From NCBI RefSeq assembly GCF_036347055.1, contig NZ_CP108882.1:3113001-3177000 (forward strand): 64,000 bases of DNA, given 5' to 3'. A model generated the notes under the pieces. The model was not told where the DNA came from and searched no databases. It saw only the letters and a list, made by a program, of their open reading frames with translations. Shown here in pieces: positions 10,393-18,806 of the stretch. Source of the stretch: Streptomyces sp. NBC_00820 (GTDB lineage Bacteria > Actinomycetota > Actinomycetes > Streptomycetales > Streptomycetaceae). A program made the position numbers and the translations under genes. How positions within the stretch are numbered: position 1 is the stretch's first letter; each line of letters begins with the position of its first letter.

Positions 10393-10587
10393 TCACAGCT
10401 CTTTCGCAAGCCGGTTGATGAAGTCACGCGTCCGCCCGGGGTCGAGTGACACGCCTTCCACCTTACGGAAGCGCGTTCGAAAGGCGCCGAGTTGGGCTTC
10501 GGAGTCGATGACGGCCGAGCCGTGCGGTACGTCACGCACCACCGTGAGCTGGCGGCGGCGTAGCGGGGGGCGACCGCGGAACCGCCG
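10393..10587 (-). pseudogene. C-terminal remnant of a DUF5753/XRE regulator
   Basis: The minus-strand frame ending at 10393 encodes about 64 residues with no start near its beginning: it opens directly after a TAA at 10588-10590. Its tail, LTVVRDVPHGSAVIDSEAQL here then FRTRFRKVEGVSLDPGRTRD and FINRLAKEL, matches my memory of the end of DUF5753 regulators, where PHGSAVIDSEEQL and a DFI-RLAKEL close are frequent. The helix-turn-helix and most of DUF5753 are gone. An internal GTG could give a 49-residue protein but has no good ribosome site. Its stop overlaps the usual position just before DUF397. The upstream neighbour is unrelated, so a deletion probably removed the rest. Confidence 0.6.
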
Positions 10588-10598
10588 TTAAGCCCCTC

Positions 10599-11093
10599 TC
10601 AACCGCGCTCCGCATAGCGGTAGCCGTAGTACTCCTCGCCGGCCACCAGGACCGAGGTGACGTACCTCGGGAGGCCTTCGGCGTCCCTCTCGACCTCCTG
10701 TGAGGTCTGGCGGGTGAAGCCCAGTGACACCCCGGGGATCACCGGGTACTCGGGCTGCGACGTGTCGACCGTCCAGCCCCGCCCGGCCGCGCGCCGGAAG
10801 AGGTCCTCGGCGGGGGTCGTGAACACCTCGTCCCCGTCGAGCAGGACGCGCGTGCCGGACGTGCGGCCCTCGCCGGGCCACCACAGCTCGATCGCGGTGA
10901 CCCGCGTTCCGTCCTCGGCCAGGGCCTGTACGCCGACGTGGTCGAGGGTCCAGGAAGCCTGCGCCGAGTTCCGGCCGGGGCGGCGCAGCACCCGGGGCTC
11001 GCCCCAGTCGGGCACCGCGGCGAGCGCCTCGTCCAGCGTCATGCCCAGCAGGACCGGCGCGACTCCGCGCGGCGGGTCGAGCACCAGATCCAT
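10599..11093 (-). CDS. Hypothetical protein
   Basis: A 164-residue soluble protein that I do not recognise as a named family. It has no signal peptide or membrane segment. It opens with LVLDPPRGVAPVLLGMTLDE, a pattern seen in small actinobacterial proteins with a repeated LGMT(L)DE-A element, and ends with VTSVLVAGEEYYGYRYAERG. The ATG at 11093 is preceded by GGGGA; a GTG at 11111 six codons upstream is an alternative. It sits alone between the DUF5753 remnant and the NB-ARC regulator. The general look, small, acidic and scattered beside regulator remnants, is compatible with an immunity-type protein, but that is only a guess. Confidence 0.7.
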   Translation of the reverse strand: MDLVLDPPRGVAPVLLGMTLDEALAAVPDWGEPRVLRRPGRNSAQASWTLDHVGVQALAEDGTRVTAIELWWPGEGRTSGTRVLLDGDEVFTTPAEDLFRRAAGRGWTVDTSQPEYPVIPGVSLGFTRQTSQEVERDAEGLPRYVTSVLVAGEEYYGYRYAERG

Positions 11094-11182
11094 GACCGTC
11101 CCCACTGCCACCTCGACTCTGCCGGCAGGTCATCGTCCCAGGACTTCGGCCGGCCCGGCCCAGGGGGTCCGTGCGCAGCCGC

Positions 11183-13606
11183 TCACGATCCCGGTCCGAG
11201 CCGCACGGACGTGTCCGGGAGGCCTTCCTGAGGTCCGGCTCCCGGTCCGTCGCCGGTGAGCCCGGTGAGCCTGTCGACCTCGCGGAGTTCGGCGGCGGCC
11301 TCGGCCTGGCGCGGGTTGTTCATCCGGCGAAGTGCGTCATGCGCGGCTGTCAGGGTTTCGCGGGCTTCGTGGTGGCGGGCGAGGTGGCGCAGGACGATTC
11401 CGAGGTCGAGCCGGGCCGGTTCGCCCCAGGTGGGCATGTGCGCCGCCTCGAAGTGGACCAAGGCGTAGCGCAGGGGGGCTTCGGCGTCGGCCCATCGCCG
11501 CAGGGCGGCCAGGTCGTTGCCGATGTGCCGGCGGGCCGAGGCGAGGTACAGGTCGATCAGATCGGGTTGCTGCCCGGGTACGCCGGCCTGGCAGATGGCT
11601 TCGCTGCGCCGGTGGATGAGCAGGGCTTCGTCGGCGTGGCCGCTCTCCCGCAGATGCCGGCCCAGGGTGTTGAGGGTGGAGAGTTCGGCGAGGCGGCTCT
11701 GCGGGGAGGTCTGGCCGCCGAGGAGGGCGGCCGCTGCGCGGAGCCAGGTGATGGACTCGTCGACCTGCCCGAGCCGGTGGAGTGCCGCGGCCCCGTAGCC
11801 CAGTGCCCAGACGACCTGGAGCTGGTCCCCGGCCTCGTGTGCCGCCTCCCGGGCGGCCTGTGCGGTGGCCAGTGCGGCAGGGTGGTCGTAGACGCACGTG
11901 GTGTAGGCCCAGGCGAGGTAGTTCAGGTGGACGGCTTCGTCGCGTCTGCTGCGCAGGGCGCGGGCGGAGTCGGCGGCCCGCCGGAACACCTCCACCCACA
12001 GCTCCCAGTGCTGGTTGCGGTCGGAGAACCAGTGCATGGCCTCGGCGGCGTCGATGACCCGCTGGTTGTGTCCGGCTGCCTGGGCCCGGCCGAGGGCCGC
12101 CAGCCACTGGGTGCGCTCGGCTTCCAGCCAGGCCTGAGCCTGCTCCCGGTCGGCGGGCGCGGTGGCCAGGTCCGGGTCACCGTCGGCCGAGTTCGGGTGG
12201 TGCTCGGCGTCGAAGCGCAGCGCGGCGGCGGTGGCCCGGCGCAGCACCCATCGGTCGGCCCGGTCCTGGGCGGCGGAGACGTGCGTGCGCTCGTCGTCCT
12301 CGGCCAGCTGTTCGGTGGCGAAGAGGCGGAGGAGGTCGTGGAAGCGGTAGCGGTCGGCGGTGGGATGGGGCTGGAGCAGTCCGGCGTCGACGAGGTGCTC
12401 CGCGCACCGGGCGGCCTGACGGATCGGCAGGTCCGCCAGGAGTGCGACGGTCTCGGGGCTGAAGTCGGGGCCTTCCGCGAGTGAGGCGCGGCGGAAGACG
12501 GTCCGGTCGGCCGGGCTCAGCCGCCGGTAGGACAGGGCGAAGGCGGCCCTCACCTGGAGGGAGCCGGCCTGCAGGGCGTCCAGACGGCTTTCCTGCTCGG
12601 CGAGTTGGGCGACGAGCTTGGCGATCCGTTCGCCGGGCCGGGAGGCGAGGCGTTGCGCGGCGATGCGGATGGCCAGGGGGAGGTGCCCGCACAGCTCCGC
12701 GAGGTCGCGGGCGGCCTGGCGCTCCCGCTCGACCCGCTCCGGTCCGATGATGCGGGTGAGGAGTTCGACCGCTTCCTCACGGCGCAGCAGCGCGAGTTCG
12801 GTGCGGTGTGCCGATTCGAGGCCGGCGAGGGTGTGCCGGCTGGTGACGACGGTGAGCGAGGCACCGGTGCCGGGGAGCAGAGGGCGGACCTGGCCCTCGT
12901 CCGCGGCGTTGTCCAGCAGGAGCAGTACGCGCCGGTCGTGGAGGAGGGAGCGCAGCAGGCCGGAGCGGTCCTCGGTGCCGGTGGGGACGGCGCTGTCGGC
13001 CACGCCGAGGGCGCGCAGCAGCCGGGCGAGCGCGTCGCGCGGCCGGGTGGGCCGCGGGTCCATGCCGCGCAGGTCGACGGCGAACTGTCCGTCCGGGAAG
13101 TGCGGCGTGAGGGCGTGGGCGGCGTGCACGGCGAAGGCGGTCTTGCCCAGGCCCGGTTGCCCGCAGATCACCGCGACCGGCGCGGCGGCCGGGCCGGGAT
13201 GTTCCGCCAGGGCCAGCAGCCGGGTCAGGACAGGACCGCGGGCGGTGAAGTCGTGGAGGTCACGGGGCAGGGCGAGCGTGTGGTGCGCGGCCCGCCCCGT
13301 GGTGGGTCCCGCCTGCGGCCCGGCGTCCGGTCCGCCGGAGTTTCCGATGGCCGGGCGGGGGCGGCCCAGGCTCGCGGCGTGTTCCAGTTCCCGGGCACCG
13401 GCGGTGTCCAGGCGCAGGGCGGCGGCCAGGGCCTGCACGGTACGGCGCTGCGGTCCCCGGGACCGTCCGCGCTCCAGGTACGACAGTGCCCGCACGCTCA
13501 CGCCCGCGGCCTGCGCCAGCTCCTCCTGGCTGAGCCCGGCCTCCGTCCGCAGAGCGCGCAGCCGCGTGCCGAAGTCGCCGGCGGCCGCTGGTGTACCGCT
13601 GCCCAT
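11183..13606 (-). CDS. XRE helix-turn-helix, NB-ARC ATPase and TPR regulator
   Basis: An 807-residue STAND-type signalling ATPase. Domains: an XRE helix-turn-helix (about residues 10-65, LRTEAGLSQEELAQAAGVSV), a linker, an NB-ARC nucleotide switch with Walker A GQPGLGKTA at about 148-156 and Walker B VLLLLDNA at about 230, a winged-helix part with RRLSPADRTVFRRASL, and about ten TPR-like helical repeats to the end. Such proteins in Streptomyces resemble AfsR without its SARP domain and bind DNA in response to an unknown signal. The ATG at 13606 follows AGGGGGG by 10 bases; an ATG at 13648 with a close GAGG is the alternative. A 13-bp inverted repeat lies directly upstream and may be its operator. 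Confidence 0.85.
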   Translation of the reverse strand: MGSGTPAAAGDFGTRLRALRTEAGLSQEELAQAAGVSVRALSYLERGRSRGPQRRTVQALAAALRLDTAGARELEHAASLGRPRPAIGNSGGPDAGPQAGPTTGRAAHHTLALPRDLHDFTARGPVLTRLLALAEHPGPAAAPVAVICGQPGLGKTAFAVHAAHALTPHFPDGQFAVDLRGMDPRPTRPRDALARLLRALGVADSAVPTGTEDRSGLLRSLLHDRRVLLLLDNAADEGQVRPLLPGTGASLTVVTSRHTLAGLESAHRTELALLRREEAVELLTRIIGPERVERERQAARDLAELCGHLPLAIRIAAQRLASRPGERIAKLVAQLAEQESRLDALQAGSLQVRAAFALSYRRLSPADRTVFRRASLAEGPDFSPETVALLADLPIRQAARCAEHLVDAGLLQPHPTADRYRFHDLLRLFATEQLAEDDERTHVSAAQDRADRWVLRRATAAALRFDAEHHPNSADGDPDLATAPADREQAQAWLEAERTQWLAALGRAQAAGHNQRVIDAAEAMHWFSDRNQHWELWVEVFRRAADSARALRSRRDEAVHLNYLAWAYTTCVYDHPAALATAQAAREAAHEAGDQLQVVWALGYGAAALHRLGQVDESITWLRAAAALLGGQTSPQSRLAELSTLNTLGRHLRESGHADEALLIHRRSEAICQAGVPGQQPDLIDLYLASARRHIGNDLAALRRWADAEAPLRYALVHFEAAHMPTWGEPARLDLGIVLRHLARHHEARETLTAAHDALRRMNNPRQAEAAAELREVDRLTGLTGDGPGAGPQEGLPDTSVRLGPGS

Positions 13607-13656
13607 GCTGGATGCGCCCCCCTGGTCGGCGAGGTCCCGCCGGGACATGGACCTCA

Positions 13657-13693
13657 ACCCGCAAAAGTATGCAGGACTCTTACTTTTGCGGGT
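13657..13693. promoter_or_regulatory. 13-bp inverted repeat upstream of the XRE-NB-ARC gene
   Basis: ACCCGCAAAAGTA (13657-13669) is repeated inverted as TACTTTTGCGGGT (13681-13693) with an 11-base spacer. The arms are perfect and unusually AT-rich for this sequence. Lying just upstream of the regulator start and between divergent genes, it is a good candidate operator for autoregulation or for control of the phospholipase gene. As RNA it could also form a hairpin. Confidence 0.6.
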
Positions 13694-13850
13694 GGAAGTT
13701 CATGTTCCCCACGCGTTCCGTCGGATTGGCTGGGAGGCGAAGCGGATCCGGATCGATCCGGCCGCCGCGATCCGTCGCTCTCTCCGCGCCACGCCCGCGT
13801 GCGCCCGGCGGAGAGGCCGGCCGTCCTCAGTGAATCCGGACAGGAGTCCC

Positions 13851-15419
13851 ATGCCCCCCACCGCCTTTCACGCCGGTGCCGCACCGCGGCGGCGGTCCCG
13901 CCCGCTGGCACGTCTGCTGACGGTCTGCGCCGTGCTGAGCACGGCGCTGCTCACGCCTGTCGCCGCCGGGGCGGCCGGGTCGAGCAACGACGACGCCTAC
14001 CGGAACATCGGGCCGGCGACCCGGGCCGACTGGATGAAGAACATCGCGAGCGACACCTGGCTGGCGGCGATGTCCCTGCCCGGCACCCATGACACGCTCG
14101 CCCTGCACGGCGGCGCCGCCGTGCAGACGCAGGAGGACTACGGCGACAGCGCCGACACCCTGACGGCGCAACTGGAACGCGGTATCCGTGCGATCGACAT
14201 CCGGGTCCGCGTCACCGACGGCTACTACTTCGCGGTCCACCACGGAGTGGTCTACCAGGACGCCAACTTCGACGACGTCCTGACCAAGGCGCAGACCTTC
14301 CTCACTCAGCACCCGAGCGAGACCGTCGTCATGCGCCTGAAGGCCGAGTGCCCCTACTCGAACCCCAGCCCCACCGACTGCTACAACGACGGGTTCAACG
14401 TGACCCCGGACCGGATGAAGAAGATCCTCGCCGACTACGTGGCGAAGTACCCCAACCTCTTCTACGCCCCTTCGGTGTCGGGCAGCGCCAGGGCGAGCGT
14501 TCCCCGTCTCTCGCAGGTCCGCGGCAAGCTGGTCCTGGGCAGCTTCGACAACGTCGGTGACTACAGCGGCAAGTTCGGGATCAACACCTTCAACGACCAC
14601 CAGGAGGACCACTGGGCGGCGTCCACCGTCCCGCAGAAGTGGGACTACGTCAGGTCGAACATCGACCAGGCGGTCGGTGACACCACCGGCGAGATGTACG
14701 TGACGTTCACCTCCGCGTCCACGGGCCTCAACCGGCTTCCGTTCGAGTACGCCGGCGGATACCGGTCGGTCCAGAGCGGCGTCACCACCGATGTCCCCGG
14801 CGTCAACTACCAGTTGATGCAGTACCTCAACGGCGGCGGCGGGAAGGGCCATCTCGGCCTCGTCATGATGGACTTCCCCGGCTGGGCCCTGGTGGACGAC
14901 ATCATCTCCCGCAACGACAGCGGCATCGTCTCGGGCGCCGACCGGGCGATCTGGCTCGTCAACTCCGACACCGACAAGACCTACGTCAACACCCAGTACA
15001 ACCGGTGCATGGTGCGCGGACCCGAGTTCGACAGCTCCAAGACCGGCGGTCTGGTCACCCAGCACACGTGCCAGGCGACGGCGCCCAGCAGCCACCAGTG
15101 GGGGGCCGAACAGCCCACGAGCTTCGACCCCAAGGGCTACTACTGGATCAAGGCCGCCAACGGCAAGTGCCTGACCGTCCCCTACGGTGACGGCACCCCG
15201 CCGTCGGCCGGCACCCAGCTGTTCTGGTGGGGCTGCGAGGACCGCTGGTTCTCGGGCAACCAGATGTGGAACATCATCCCGACCAAGGTCGGAACCGCGG
15301 GCGGCTACAAGCAGGCCTACAAGTTCGTCAACAACTGGACGGGCCAGTGCCTGTCGATGGACCCGGCCACCGCCTCCGCCTCGGGCGGCAAGGTCACCCA
15401 GGACACCTGCCCGAAGTAA
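13851..15419 (+). CDS. Secreted PI-PLC X-domain protein with ricin-type lectin tail
   Basis: A 522-residue exported protein. A Sec signal (basic RRRSRPLAR, hydrophobic core, AGA-AG cleavage near 43) is followed by a phosphatidylinositol-specific phospholipase C X domain: SLPGTHD with His80, AIDIRV at about 115-120, and YYFAVHHGV with His130. These two histidines are the general acid/base pair of the family. The C-terminal third (about 380-522) has three beta-trefoil-like units with cysteines and an HQW and MWN signature, suggesting carbohydrate binding. The last unit stops at VTQDTCPK, before the QxW that would normally close it. The start has CAGGAGT at 13841-13847. Likely role: cleaving phospholipid or glycan-anchored lipid outside the cell. 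Confidence 0.88.
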   Translation: MPPTAFHAGAAPRRRSRPLARLLTVCAVLSTALLTPVAAGAAGSSNDDAYRNIGPATRADWMKNIASDTWLAAMSLPGTHDTLALHGGAAVQTQEDYGDSADTLTAQLERGIRAIDIRVRVTDGYYFAVHHGVVYQDANFDDVLTKAQTFLTQHPSETVVMRLKAECPYSNPSPTDCYNDGFNVTPDRMKKILADYVAKYPNLFYAPSVSGSARASVPRLSQVRGKLVLGSFDNVGDYSGKFGINTFNDHQEDHWAASTVPQKWDYVRSNIDQAVGDTTGEMYVTFTSASTGLNRLPFEYAGGYRSVQSGVTTDVPGVNYQLMQYLNGGGGKGHLGLVMMDFPGWALVDDIISRNDSGIVSGADRAIWLVNSDTDKTYVNTQYNRCMVRGPEFDSSKTGGLVTQHTCQATAPSSHQWGAEQPTSFDPKGYYWIKAANGKCLTVPYGDGTPPSAGTQLFWWGCEDRWFSGNQMWNIIPTKVGTAGGYKQAYKFVNNWTGQCLSMDPATASASGGKVTQDTCPK

Positions 15420-15454
15420 CCCGCACACCCACGGGAAGGCCGCCACGGCCACAC

Positions 15455-15504
15455 GTCCCGCCCGCACGGGAACCGGACTCCACCGGCCCCCGTGCGGGCG
15501 GGAC
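15455..15504. terminator. Terminator after the phospholipase gene
   Basis: GTCCCGCCCGCACGGG (15455-15470) and CCCGTGCGGGCGGGAC (15489-15504) form a perfect 16-bp stem with an 18-base loop. There is no T-run. Confidence 0.75.
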
Positions 15505-15569
15505 TTCGCTGTCACGGCACCCGGCCGACGCCCCGGCCTCACAGGGCGATACGCCTAGACTCTCGCCCC

Positions 15570-16091
15570 ATGCCTGCCGATGACGTGAGACTGGAGCGGC
15601 TGGGCGCCGAGCACGCGCCGGCCCTGCTGGCCTTCGAGCGGGAGAACCGGGAGTACTTCGCCCGGTCGATCCCGGACCGCGGCGACGCCTACTTCCTGGA
15701 GTTCGCCGAGCAGCTTCGTGCCCGGCTCGCCGAACAGGCCGCCGGCGTCTGCCACTTCCACGTCGTCGTCGACGGCCGGGGTGAGCTGATCGGACGCGTC
15801 AACCTCGTGGACTCCGAGCACGGCAGCGCCGAGCTCGGGTACCGGGTCGGTGAGCGTTCGGCGGGGCGGGGTGTCGCGACGCGTGCCGTCGCGCAGGTGT
15901 GCCGGCTCGCCGTCACGTCGTACGGGCTCTCCTCGCTCACCGCGATCGCCACCCACGACAACACCGCCTCCCGCACGGTCCTCGAACGCAACGGGTTCAC
16001 CGTGACCGGAGACGTCGAGATCAACGGACGGCCCGGTTTCCGCTACCGGTGCTCGCTGCATCAGGCCCGTCGAGGCTTCCCGCTCATCTGA
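15570..16091 (+). CDS. GNAT-family N-acetyltransferase
   Basis: A 173-residue acetyltransferase of the RimJ/RimL type. Features: the substrate strand with FHVVVDGRGELIGRVNLV, the acetyl-CoA loop ELGYRVGERSAGRGVATRAV (about residues 92-111), and the C-terminal NTASRTVLERNGFTVTG typical of the fold. It probably acetylates a small amine or an N-terminal residue; the target is not visible. The ATG at 15570 has no strong ribosome site, but is preceded by TAGACT about 12 bases upstream, so the message may be leaderless or nearly so. It is isolated between a terminator and the ribose operon. Confidence 0.88.
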   Translation: MPADDVRLERLGAEHAPALLAFERENREYFARSIPDRGDAYFLEFAEQLRARLAEQAAGVCHFHVVVDGRGELIGRVNLVDSEHGSAELGYRVGERSAGRGVATRAVAQVCRLAVTSYGLSSLTAIATHDNTASRTVLERNGFTVTGDVEINGRPGFRYRCSLHQARRGFPLI

Positions 16092-16135
16092 GCGCCTCTC
16101 ATCACAATCCGATCTCGGCGGTTGATTTCTCCCCG

Positions 16136-16181
16136 TGTAATCGATTCCAATCCTCCATGCACGTCGATGTAAACGATTCCA
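16136..16181. promoter_or_regulatory. Paired LacI-type operator sites
   Basis: TGTAATCGATTCCA (16136-16149) and TGTAAACGATTCCA (16168-16181) are direct repeats differing at one base and starting 32 bp apart, about three helical turns. Each holds a half-palindromic AANCGATT core, the style recognised by LacI/PurR regulators. They lie immediately upstream of the LacI-family gene and its operon, so the regulator probably represses itself through them. Confidence 0.65.
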
Positions 16182-16200
16182 CAAGGAGGTGGAGCCGGAG

Positions 16201-17286
16201 ATGGCGAGCATCAAGGACGTCGCCGCCGCCGCGGGCGTGTCCGTCGCCACGGTGTCGCGGGTGCTCAACGAGCACCCGTCGGTCAGCGCGGACGCACGGG
16301 CGCGGGTGCTGAGCGCCGTGAAGGCGCTGGAGTACCGGCCGAACGCCGTCGCCCGGTCCCTGCGCACCGACCAGACCCGCACCCTCGGCCTGGTCATCAG
16401 CGACGTGCTGAACCCGTACTTCACCGAGCTGGCCCGCTCCGTCGAGGAGGAGGCCCGCGCGCTCGGGTACAGCGTGATCATCGGCAACGCCGACGAGCGG
16501 CCCGACCTCCAGGACCACCACATCCGGACCCTGCTGGACCGCCGGATCGACGGCCTGCTGGTCTCCCCCGCCGACGGCGCCTCCCCGCTGATGCTGGACG
16601 CCGCGCGCGGAAGCACCCCGATGGTCTTCGTGGACCGGTGGATCCCGGGCGTCGACGTGCCGGTCGTGCGGGCGGACGGACGCGCCGCCGTACGGGACCT
16701 GGTCGCGCATCTGCACGCCCTCGGGCACCGCCGCCTCGCCATCATCGCGGGACCGGGCAGCACCACGACCGGCAGCGAGCGCGTGGAGGCCTTCCGGGAG
16801 GCCATGGCGGCCTACGGGCTCGACCTCCCGGACTCCTACACCGGCCAGGGCGACTTCCAGGCCGCCAGCGGCCGGCGGGTCACCGAGGGCTTCCTCGACC
16901 TGCCGGAGCCGCCCGAGGTGGTCTTCGCGGCCGACAACCTGATGGCGCTCGGCGCGCTGGACGCGATCCGCGCGCGCGGGCTGCGCGTCCCGGACGACAT
17001 CGCGCTGGCCGCGTTCGACGACATCCCGTGGTTCGTGCACACCGATCCGCCGGTCACGGCGATCGCCCAGCCGACGGGCGAGCTGGGCCGGGCCGCCGTA
17101 CGCGCCCTGGTGGCCCGGATCGAGGGGCGGCCTCCGGAGTCCGCCGCCTTCCCCGCCCGGCTCGTCGTGCGCCGCTCGTGCGGCGAGCCCCCTGTCCCCT
17201 TCCCCACCCAGTCCCCCAACCCCTCTCAGTCCCCCTCCAAGTCCCCCTCTCAGTCCCCCTCCCCAGTGCAAAGGAGCACGTCGTGA
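16201..17286 (+). CDS. rbsR: LacI-family regulator of the ribose operon
   Basis: A 361-residue repressor: LacI helix-turn-helix at the N-terminus (IKDVAAAAGVSVATVSRVLN, residues 4-23), hinge LEYRPNAVARSLRT, and a periplasmic-binding-protein-like effector domain (about 60-330) ending with LVVRRSC. The last 30 residues are a repetitive Ser-Pro-Gln tail encoded by CCCCTCTCAGTC repeats; this is unusual and probably unstructured. The ATG at 16201 uses AAGGAGGT at 16183-16190. Its TGA overlaps the GTG of the ABC ATPase by 4 bases, so the two are translationally coupled. By position it controls ribose uptake, with ribose or ribose phosphate the likely inducer. Confidence 0.9.
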   Translation: MASIKDVAAAAGVSVATVSRVLNEHPSVSADARARVLSAVKALEYRPNAVARSLRTDQTRTLGLVISDVLNPYFTELARSVEEEARALGYSVIIGNADERPDLQDHHIRTLLDRRIDGLLVSPADGASPLMLDAARGSTPMVFVDRWIPGVDVPVVRADGRAAVRDLVAHLHALGHRRLAIIAGPGSTTTGSERVEAFREAMAAYGLDLPDSYTGQGDFQAASGRRVTEGFLDLPEPPEVVFAADNLMALGALDAIRARGLRVPDDIALAAFDDIPWFVHTDPPVTAIAQPTGELGRAAVRALVARIEGRPPESAAFPARLVVRRSCGEPPVPFPTQSPNPSQSPSKSPSQSPSPVQRSTS

Positions 17287-18806
17287 GCGACCCGGATGAG
17301 TTGCTGCGTATCGAGGGCATACGGAAATCCTTCCCCGGCGTGGTCGCGCTGGACGGCGTCGACTTCGACCTGCGCCGGGGCGAGGTGCACGTACTGCTCG
17401 GTGAGAACGGCGCCGGCAAGAGCACGCTGATCAAGATGCTCTCCGGTGCCCACACCCCCGACGCCGGGCGCATCCTGGCCGGCGGCGAGGAGGTGCGCAT
17501 CCAGGGCGCACAGGACGCCGAACGCCTCGGGATCGCCACGATCTACCAGGAGTTCAACCTCGTCCCCGATCTCACGGTCGCCGAGAACATCTTCCTGGGC
17601 CGCCAGCCGCGCCGCTTCGGGATGATCGACCGGGGCCGGATGGAGGCCGACGCCGAGGTGCTCCTCGCGCGGGTCGGCGTGAACGTCTCGCCCCGCGCGC
17701 GGGTGCGTGAACTCGGCATCGCACGCCTGCAGATGGTCGAGATCGCCAAGGCGCTGAGCCTGGACGCGCGCGTGCTGATCATGGACGAGCCGACCGCCGT
17801 GCTCACCTCGGAAGAGGTCGAGAAGCTCTTCGCCATCGTCCGCGCGCTGCGCGAGGACGGCGTGGGCGTCGTGTTCATCACCCACCACCTGGAGGAGATC
17901 GCCGCGCTCGGCGACCGGGTCACCGTGATCCGGGACGGCCGCAGCGTCGGGCAGGTCCCGGCCTCCACGCCCGAGGACGAACTCGTACGGCTCATGGTGG
18001 GCCGCTCCATCGAGCAGCAGTACCCCCGCGAGCGGCCCACCGGGCAGGGAGCGCCCCTGCTCCACGTGGAGGGCCTCACCCGTGACGGCGTCTTCCACGA
18101 CGTGAGCTTCGAGGTGCGGGCCGGCGAGGTCGTCGGCGTCGCGGGGCTCGTCGGCGCGGGCCGCACCGAGGTCGTGCGGGCCGTGTTCGGCGCGGACCCG
18201 TACGACAAGGGGGCCGTGAAGGTCTCCGGCACCGAGCTGCGGCGGGGCGACGTGAACGCGGCCATGGCCGCCGGGATCGGGCTCGTGCCCGAGGACCGCA
18301 AGGGCCAGGGGCTGGTGCTGGACGCCTCCGTGGCGGAGAACCTGGGCCTGGTGACCATGCGGTCGGCGACCCGGGCCGGGCTGGTGGACCGCAGGGCGCA
18401 GCACTCGGCCGCCGAGCGTATCGCGACGCAGCTCGGGGTGCGCATGTCGGGCCTCGGCCAGCATGTGCGCACGCTGTCCGGCGGCAACCAGCAGAAGGTC
18501 GTCATCGGCAAGTGGCTGCTGGCCGACACCAAGGTGCTGATCCTCGACGAGCCCACCCGCGGCATCGACGTCGGCGCCAAGGTCGAGATCTACCAGCTGA
18601 TCAACGACCTCACCGCGGCCGGCGCCGCCGTCCTGATGATCTCCAGCGACCTGCCCGAGGTGCTCGGCATGAGCGACCGGGTGCTGGTGATGGCCCAGGG
18701 CCGGATCGCGGGCGAACTCACCGCCGCCGAAGCCACGCAGGACGCCGTCATGTCCCTCGCCGTGAGCATCCCTACCACTGAAACGGAGGGCCCCCGTGGC
18801 CACTGA
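17283..18806 (+). CDS. rbsA: Ribose ABC transporter ATP-binding protein (double NBD)
   Basis: A 507-residue RbsA/MglA-type ATPase with two fused nucleotide-binding domains. The first has Walker A GENGAGKST (about 39-47), a Q-loop in IYQEFNLV, a degenerate signature in ELGIARLQMVEIAKAL, and Walker B LIMDEPTAVL. The second has a divergent P-loop, GLVGAGRTE, an intact signature LSGGNQQK and Walker B LILDEPTRGID, as usual for this family. It energises the fused permease/binding protein downstream. The GTG at 17283 uses AAAGGAG at 17270-17276, located inside the preceding gene, and the reading frames overlap by GTGA. Its 3' end overlaps the permease start by 11 bases. Confidence 0.95.
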   Translation: MSDPDELLRIEGIRKSFPGVVALDGVDFDLRRGEVHVLLGENGAGKSTLIKMLSGAHTPDAGRILAGGEEVRIQGAQDAERLGIATIYQEFNLVPDLTVAENIFLGRQPRRFGMIDRGRMEADAEVLLARVGVNVSPRARVRELGIARLQMVEIAKALSLDARVLIMDEPTAVLTSEEVEKLFAIVRALREDGVGVVFITHHLEEIAALGDRVTVIRDGRSVGQVPASTPEDELVRLMVGRSIEQQYPRERPTGQGAPLLHVEGLTRDGVFHDVSFEVRAGEVVGVAGLVGAGRTEVVRAVFGADPYDKGAVKVSGTELRRGDVNAAMAAGIGLVPEDRKGQGLVLDASVAENLGLVTMRSATRAGLVDRRAQHSAAERIATQLGVRMSGLGQHVRTLSGGNQQKVVIGKWLLADTKVLILDEPTRGIDVGAKVEIYQLINDLTAAGAAVLMISSDLPEVLGMSDRVLVMAQGRIAGELTAAEATQDAVMSLAVSIPTTETEGPRGH

